A model generated the notes under the pieces. The model searched no databases and was not told where the DNA came from. It worked only from the letters and a program-made list of their open reading frames with translations. A stretch of DNA of 64,000 bases, taken from NCBI RefSeq assembly GCF_020921035.1, contig NC_063158.1, positions 26,956,962-27,020,961 on the forward strand, written 5' to 3'. Numbering within the stretch: position 1 is the stretch's first letter; every line of letters starts with the position of its first letter. The position numbers and the translations under genes are program-made. The stretch is from Rhodamnia argentea. Lineage: Eukaryota; Streptophyta; Magnoliopsida; Myrtales; Myrtaceae. Positions 57,831-64,000 of the stretch are shown piece by piece.

Positions 57831-58382
57831 TCAGACAATGAGCTGCTGCGAAATACAAACACAAATCTCTGAAAGCCCGAACAGATTGTTGTTGTTATCA
57901 GTCAATGGAGATTTTGTTCCATTAAAGGCCGATTCGCAGTTCTTCGCTTGCTCCCATGCCGTAGCAGCAAAGGAGGTCAATCTGCCAAATTCCTCCCAAT
58001 CCAAGTCGGTTAAAGCCTCTTCAGTGTTATTTAAGGCTGTTGCATAATCTAGGAGGCATTGCTCGAGGTGCTGGCGCACCGGACCAGTCGAGTTACTTAG
58101 CAGCGAAGTTATCTGGTCTTGGGTGCTCGAAGCGTTGAGATGCGCCAAACCGAAGGCCACATAGGCTAGTATAGTCGCATCAGCACCCGGTGTGCGCCAA
58201 TCAGAGTTGAGAGCGTCCTTGCAAAACTTGTCAGAGGACGTTGCCCGGCTGCAGCTCCGGCCGCACATTCGCTCGACTAGGTCGGAATCGGCGGTGATGA
58301 CCGAGGATCCAATCATGATCGATGCAAGACAGGTGAAGAATGTGAGATTGCAGAAGAGACAAAGAGCATAAGATGTCGCCAT
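57831..58382 (-). CDS. Putative invertase inhibitor A6 (PMEI domain) with added cysteine
   Basis: A 183-residue frame from MATSYALCLFCNLTFFTCLA. The signal peptide ends near residue 33. The PMEI domain keeps four cysteines (RMC, DKFC, LEQC, KNC), but the N-terminal hairpin reads LVERMCGRSCSRATSSDKFC: a few residues are inserted and one extra Cys lies between C1 and C2. That odd cysteine could allow alternative disulfides or a dimer. The rest follows the family (ILAYVAFGLAHLNASSTQDQ; TDLDWEEFGRLTSFAATAWE). The TATA-like core lies at the usual place, and the promoter is nearly identical to that of broken A5. Likely expressed; folding is uncertain. Confidence 0.9.
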   Translation of the reverse strand: MATSYALCLFCNLTFFTCLASIMIGSSVITADSDLVERMCGRSCSRATSSDKFCKDALNSDWRTPGADATILAYVAFGLAHLNASSTQDQITSLLSNSTGPVRQHLEQCLLDYATALNNTEEALTDLDWEEFGRLTSFAATAWEQAKNCESAFNGTKSPLTDNNNNLFGLSEICVCISQQLIV

Positions 58383-58837
58383 CGTTTTCTTTCCTCTATC
58401 TGAACTTGGAGGAATGGTTGAATCATGCTTATAGGAGCCTAGTTAATCTCTGCTTAAGTAGGAACGAGAGATGTAAAATTCCCAGGTTTAACAGGAATGT
58501 ATCAATTAATTGCAGCTTTATTTTGCGACATGGAGGATTCTGCAACATAAATTTAAATGGAAAGGATAGAAATGGATTCCCACTATAGTAAATGAATGGG
58601 ATCCTGATTTTAGTACCAAAATGAGCTGGCAAGATATTGTTTACTATATCTGTACTATACTCATTAGCATCGCTTAATTAAGGTATTAGTCAAGGAAGGA
58701 AGATTTAGGTGCACATCAGCTAGCCTTTTGTCATCTAGTCGATCTATAGCAAGACCATAATCAATTGCTATCTAAGCACATTTATATGGTAAAGCCAATT
58801 CATCAATTATACGAGCTCGAGTTGATTCCGTTGTGAC

Positions 58838-59581
58838 TAGCGCTGTCAATATGAGTATTTGAGCTGACTCATATTTTGTACAAATGGGATCTATACGGAT
58901 CATAAGTTTTTAAAGGGCGGAGTGAAAATGAGCCCAAAAAGTTGAAATTGAATTGGAAGGATGAAAAATGGATTACACATTTGAAACCATTTTCGACCCA
59001 TCAAAAATGGGCGTGACCTGCGGCTTTCGCAAGCACCTGTTGTAAATGGGCCTCAAGTACATTAGTTTATATTTTTTTTATTTTTAATTTCTATTTTTCA
59101 TAAGTAAAAGAAAGAAAGAAAAATAGAGTTAAAAAATATAAGAACTGTCAAGAGGTGGGAGGTCGCCAGCTGCCGTCCGCCGCCGGTCGCCCCCATCGGA
59201 TTTCAAAGGGAAAAAATGAAAAGAAAGTATAAAATAAAATTGTTTTTAACAAATAAAATAGTAAAAAAAGGAAAAGAAAACATAACAAAAAATAAAATAA
59301 AAAATAATTTTTTGAACAAAAAATTCAAGAAAAAGTTCGCTATATTTATATTGCATTAAAGTGTTTTAGCAATATCATCTTTCTTAACAAATTATAAAAA
59401 ATAAATATTCCATGATTCGGTCAAATATAAAAGTTCTTAAGTAATACGAGTCGGGTCGAATATGGGTTGAGTCGGATATGGACCGTTAGATTTGCACTGC
59501 ATAAAAATGGATCAAAATGGATGAAATGGGTCAATATGAGTTGGATCATATTCGACCCGCTCCACCCGTTTGACACCTCTA
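58838..59581. mobile_element. hAT-like MITE in unit 6, 744 bp
   Basis: Ends TAGCGCTGTCAATATGAG and, reverse-complemented, TAGAGGTGTCAAACGGGTGG are flanked by a perfect 8-bp duplication, GTTGTGAC (58830-58837 and 59582-59589). Units 1, 2 and 4 show the empty site (for example CGTTTTGACGAAGAACG near 27170). Same site as the copy at 54623. Non-coding. Confidence 0.88.
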
Positions 59582-59645
59582 GTTGTGACGAAGAACGCCA
59601 ATCATAGGCTATTGGTTTAGTCATCATCGCATGCGCCTAAAGTGA

Positions 59646-59775
59646 TGGACCAACAGCAACACATGTTTCCGAGAGGCCGTAAAGATCCCTATTCTCATAG
59701 GACACTGATGAAGGCGTTCTACTGGAGGCTGGTTTGCAATCGCCGGGCCCTTACCAGTAATCATCGACAAGTCGG
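59646..59775 (-). pseudogene. Type B inhibitor remnant B6 (C-terminal tail, twice truncated)
   Basis: Retains DCKPASSRTPSSVS and DLYGLSETCVAV. The last codons seen in B5 are missing through a deletion between two ACAG repeats. The upstream breakpoint (about 59775) is shared with B5. Confidence 0.7.
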
Positions 59776-61290
59776 CTCAAAGTTACCTCATTTTATCAAA
59801 TCCAGTAACCTGTCCTTCGTGCTCAGCAATGCAATTCATACAAGGGACAAACATGCTGCAACTGTCTTTACTATGATACTATCTCCTGTCTTTCACCCTT
59901 CAAGTGCTACAGCAGACATTTCTAACTCTTAAGACACCTATTGTCCGATTCAGTAACAACTACGAGCACACTGGAAATGATGAAGAGTGATCATCCAATG
60001 CTGGGAAAACAATCGAGAAGCAACCTCTGGAAATGAAAGCCAACCTGGCCATAAAAGGTGAACAAGATCGAAAGTGACATTCATTGGAAATCAGAATGAT
60101 CCAATGTGCAATGAAGTGCGACGGGGCAAATACGCCGGTTTTTGCTTTCCCTTAAAAATTTATGAAGCATTGAAACACTAAAATCTGACCGTATCATATA
60201 CAGCGGAATTGGCCAGGACAAAATATAGATTAATGAGCGTAACGATGAAAGGATTCGTGGACAAGATCAGACAGACTTACTCAAGATGGAAATCATGTCA
60301 TATGTCACAGAGGAAACAAGAAGAAGACTTCACATGACTTGATGGTAACGGTATTCATTACATTGATAATTTGATAAGCATCTCTTCAGTGATGGGAAAA
60401 CAAAAAGAGAGAGAAATCAAAGCAAGCTCATTTCGGCATTACACTCTTTCAAAGTCACATACTAGAATGCATTATCTGAACTTTCAGATGGATCAGGAAA
60501 AGAGTCGAATAATAGTAGGCACTATGCCAAGCCATATGTACGATAGCTCTCACACATTTAGGCATGGAGCATCATGTTGCAACGACTACCCAGATGGCTC
60601 TAAGGTGATCGACCAGATAAACTAGAAGATGTCCACGTCTTGAATCTGGAATGAACAGCTTCTGTCAAAGGGCGTCATAAGCGCCAGTGCACTAGACCTG
60701 ATGCCCCGCAAGCAGCTCCTGTCAAGTCCAGATTAGCACGCCGCACAAACGGAACTGGAATTACTCGAGAAAAGGGACCGAACCACTCTAGATAGCAATT
60801 CTTGCTTGCAAGATCGTCAAAATAGATTGGAGGACTCAAAACGTGTCGTGAAATTTTCAAACTGCTAGAACTCTGCATATTTTGTCAATCTCTGTATCTT
60901 GTTACAATGTTGGATTGTGAAATAGGCGATGCACCAGCATAATCTCTCTGACAAGACATATGAATGAACCCTTGGAGAACAAGCCACCGTAGGAAAAATG
61001 CCAAAAATTTCCTCAGGAGACATGTCTTCGTCAAAGCCCCACTTCACTTGTAATGCAGCAAAACCATATCCGTGCCGTACGATACTTCACTCCGCTCCCA
61101 GAAATGGTCATGAACTCACGTAGTCCATTTCTTTGTGATTACTTCCATGTCCGGACCGATGCAGGCCACGGCAGGATCATTAAAACGCTCCGAGGTTTGT
61201 GTAGGAGTCAAGACAAATGTGCAAGTGAGCATAGAGATTACGTCCCTGCATGCGACTAAACCTCTATGACAAGGAGGAGGTTATTTTAAA
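59776..61290. other. Last copy of the duplicated intergenic block
   Basis: Carries GGGACAAACATGCTG (59842), CTTGATGGTAACGGTATTCA (60339), AATAGGCGATGCACCAGCAT (60921) and CATGTCTTCGTCAAAGCCCC (61020), then similarity to the array ends near 61290. A 67-residue minus-strand frame (60675-60878) and a 60-residue one (60865-61047) are open only in this copy; no motif is recognised. Confidence 0.6.
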
Positions 61291-63158
61291 GATACCCGAG
61301 TGTACAGCGACAAAGACGACATGCCATGAACGACATGTGCAAGAGCTTTGCAGCTTGCTTCAATCAGCCCGAATATGAGGCAACCAACCATGCAGATGCA
61401 AAGTTAATGAAGAAACAATCCCCCATGCGTACAACGGAAGCTATCAAAGACCATTCACCAAATGACCAAACCAAACCAGCAATCCTTCACAACTTCCCGA
61501 ACAACAAAGAGATCCAATTGTCACGACCAGAGGAGCTAATGTTCCGGACAATCCGGCGGCACGGGCAGTGCGACTGTATAGGCACATCCCGCTTGTTCCG
61601 GTCATTTATATCTTAGTAAGTTGCATATACTCAATTTTTCCTTGCCATTCAAAATTTCAAGCCTGACATTAACGTAACTTAAAAAGTGCAACAGGGCATT
61701 TTTACCCAGATATATATACGCAGTAATCTTCTTCTATGGTCAAGTGTATGAGTTTACTTCAAAGAGCACCCGACGTGGCCCTTTGTCGTCTTTCCATTTA
61801 AGTATTAACACAGTTAGTGGACTTTAGGTCATTGAAATTGGTGCGATTCCGGTGCATTAATTTCAAATAGATTCAATAATTCAATAGCAAAATTCACCAA
61901 AATGATGACAGCTGTACACTGCCCCCACCAAACCAACGCTCCAGATTAGCACCCCACTCACCGAACGTTCATCAGTCCACTTAAATTTTCCTTCTCCACA
62001 TAAAGCGAGAATACAATTCAAAAGGAGAAAGGCATGGGGGCCAACCCCCCACTAAAAGAACTGGCCGAAAGGTGGGGGGAGGACCCAAATGATTTGCTTT
62101 GACAACCACCACCACCACCCTCATTCACTCATCTCCATCTCCAACCGTAATTGAAGGGCAAATGACTCCCAGATGATAAATAATGAATAATAGAATACCA
62201 AACATGCAATTTTTTTCAAACACCAAGAACAGGTTTGCATGTGACAAGTCTCAACCAATTAATATTTCATACTCGACCAACCACATGTGGGGTTGCGCAC
62301 TGGCCTCACCCAGATCTCACTCTCAGAGCATCATCACTGCATACCCACATTTGACAGCTATTTCCCTTCCCAACTTCACAGCAAAGCTCACACCTTTCAT
62401 CATCATCCTTACCTAACATCGTATTACACACACACACACATATATAGAACAAATACAAAAGAGCAGAAGAAGGAAACTCCAACAAAGTCCCAAACAAAAG
62501 CTACTCAAAAATCAATACTTTGCTATATATTTCACTAATGGTCGGCAGTGGGCAACAACAAAGGACAAATGATCCACACCGGCTTTACTTTGGTTGGACA
62601 ATGTAAAAGATTCACAACCCTCTTTCTTTGTCCTTTTGAAAGAAGGAATATGTCTGACAGTAAGCTCCCCGTTTAGAACATTCACCCAAAATGGGCACCA
62701 GAACAACCCTTCATCCGTAGGTGAACAAAATGTTATGGTCAGGAACTCAAATAGAAAACCCTACACGTTCAGGCAATAAGTCCATTGGCATGAGCAAACG
62801 AGTCGAATGTCAAGGAGAGGAGAATCACGCTCTTAAAAGATTGACATTGATTCTAATGACACGGCCGGCAAAGGGAAAAAAGAAAAACTGCTAGCTTCAT
62901 TCATTTACAAATTCACCTGCAAATTTTGCTATAAGGAACAGAGCATTGCATAACTCATTCTCGAACCAAATCTACTATGCCCAAAAATGAACCAAGAAAA
63001 AAGAAAAGAAAGGGGAAAACTGAAATGTGTACAGAAAGAATCGGAGAGCGTTAATTCCTGACAAAAAACAAGTGCCTACATGGAGAGTGATGTGGACCTG
63101 TAAGAATAGGTATCTTGATGCTCGGGGAAAGTCACCGACGGGCGAATCCAGAGTTGGT
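61291..63158. other. Gene-free DNA and probable 3' UTR of the GAUT gene
   Basis: A 96-residue plus-strand frame at 61326-61616 has no recognisable domain. CACC and CA repeats lie near 62104-62118 and 62426-62441. The right part should contain the 3' UTR of the minus-strand galacturonosyltransferase gene. Nothing else is supported. Confidence 0.5.
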
Positions 63159-64000
63159 TTATGGATTAATGTTGCACTCCCGCAGATAGACATGATCGTA
63201 ATCAACATACTTTGTCCAATAGTTCCGGTACTTGGGCATGCCAATCTCAAGCCACGGTTTCATGTTGCCGTTGTAGTGAATGACGGCAGCCCGCTCTATC
63301 TCCCTCTGGTTGACATTAGGATTATAACCTAGTCCCAGCACATGCCACGACCGATCAAGTGGATAAGTACGATTCCAGAATGTAATCAAGCCAGGTGGCA
63401 GGGTCCCCAACTTCCACAGTTGTCTATCATGATTCTGCAAAAACAAATGCTTTTCAGTGATTTAAGCATTTCAGGCCTCGTGGACATGATTTAAATTGAC
63501 TGATCGGACAATGAAATTTTCTGCCTGAGGCTATTGCTTTAAAATAGTATCATGAGATAAGCACAATAGTTGAGTTCAAAAAGCATTGACCACCTGATAC
63601 TTTAGTTCCAAATCCGTCCACCATGGTGGGGTATATAAGTAAGTTCGGCATTCTATTCATGCTTTAAAACATGTAGCTTCACTTGTACTAAATAGACTGT
63701 ATGACCAAACAATGAAAGATGTGTTGAACTGAATATAAGAACGTCCCAATGACTACTTACAAGTTTCTGCCAATTGTGGTACACTCCAGTGATGTTTTGC
63801 TTCTTCCATTCCTTCAAGTCAAAGACGTTCATGCCATAGGCCCAGCCACAAGCATGGGGATTGAAATTCTTTGAGATGAGAGGATTAGAGAAATTGAGAT
63901 AGCGATCAAAGCGATGGAAGCTTTCCCCACAAGTCTCCACAGCACCATTGACCTTTCCCTTCAAATTTAGGGACCACAGACCAGTGAGGTCCTTTTGTAC
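63159..64000 (-). CDS. Galacturonosyltransferase, GAUT family (GT8), last two exons, partial
   Basis: Two exons: 63762 to the window end (partial; donor GTAAGT at 63761-63756), and 63434-63159, ending in TAA after LRECNINP. The spliced C terminus reads GWAYGMNVFDLKEWKKQNIT, GVYHNWQKL, then NHDRQLWKLGTLPPGLITFW, RTYPLDRSWHVLGLGYNP and HYNGNMKPWLE. The HxxGxxKPW motif binds the UDP-sugar/metal in family GT8. GAUT enzymes are Golgi type II membrane proteins that extend homogalacturonan from UDP-galacturonic acid. The final residues resemble the GAUT3/GAUT4 type, but I cannot fix the subclass from memory. Everything upstream of these exons lies beyond the window. Confidence 0.92.

Noticed and set aside
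61326-61616. 96-residue plus-strand open frame
   Set aside because: No recognisable motif, no sister copy, ordinary chance length for this region.

Overview
The window reads as nuclear DNA of a woody eudicot. It has intron-containing plant genes, plant-type Ty1/copia retrotransposons, many AT-rich MITEs, and MULE-like elements with GC-rich cores. A Myrtales relative (Eucalyptus-like) is my guess from the MITE and inhibitor style; I could not test it.

Left arm (1-20 kb): an 11-exon SNAPc subunit 3 / SRD2 gene (2269-6562, +) converges on a 3-exon RING plus von Willebrand A domain E3-ligase-like gene of the WAV3/EDA40 class (7223-10824, -). About 9.4 kb without recognised genes follows. It holds simple repeats, a 52-bp tandem duplication, a hAT-like MITE, two large foldback repeats and a 1.1-kb PIF/Harbinger-like element.

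Centre (20-61.3 kb): a tandem array of PMEI-domain putative invertase inhibitors, all on the minus strand. A GC-rich outlier (A0, 20233-20772) precedes six units of about 4-8 kb. Each unit held a type A inhibitor gene (starting MATSYA), a divergent type B inhibitor gene, and a shared intergenic block. Five type A genes still have open frames: A1 25559-26092, A2 30211-30750, A3 36177-36713, A4 41283-41837, A6 57831-58382. A5 is split by a young copia element. Every type B copy is frameshifted, truncated or rearranged, or absent (unit 3).

Shared insertions and shared breakpoints order the duplications. Units 5 and 6 share a hAT MITE and a type B truncation. Blocks in units 2 and 4 share a type B breakpoint and a PIF insertion. 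Empty sites in sister units confirm several MITE insertions and their target-site duplications. A MULE-like composite at 42.4-43.8 kb carries a captured fragment that resembles plant TMEM245.

Right edge (61.3-64 kb): unassigned DNA, then the last two exons of a GAUT-family galacturonosyltransferase (63159-64000, -), cut by the window end.

No wholly new system is evident. The most novel-looking items are the two-gene inhibitor array with one partner type uniformly dead, the captured TMEM245 fragment, and odd cysteine changes in otherwise open inhibitor genes.
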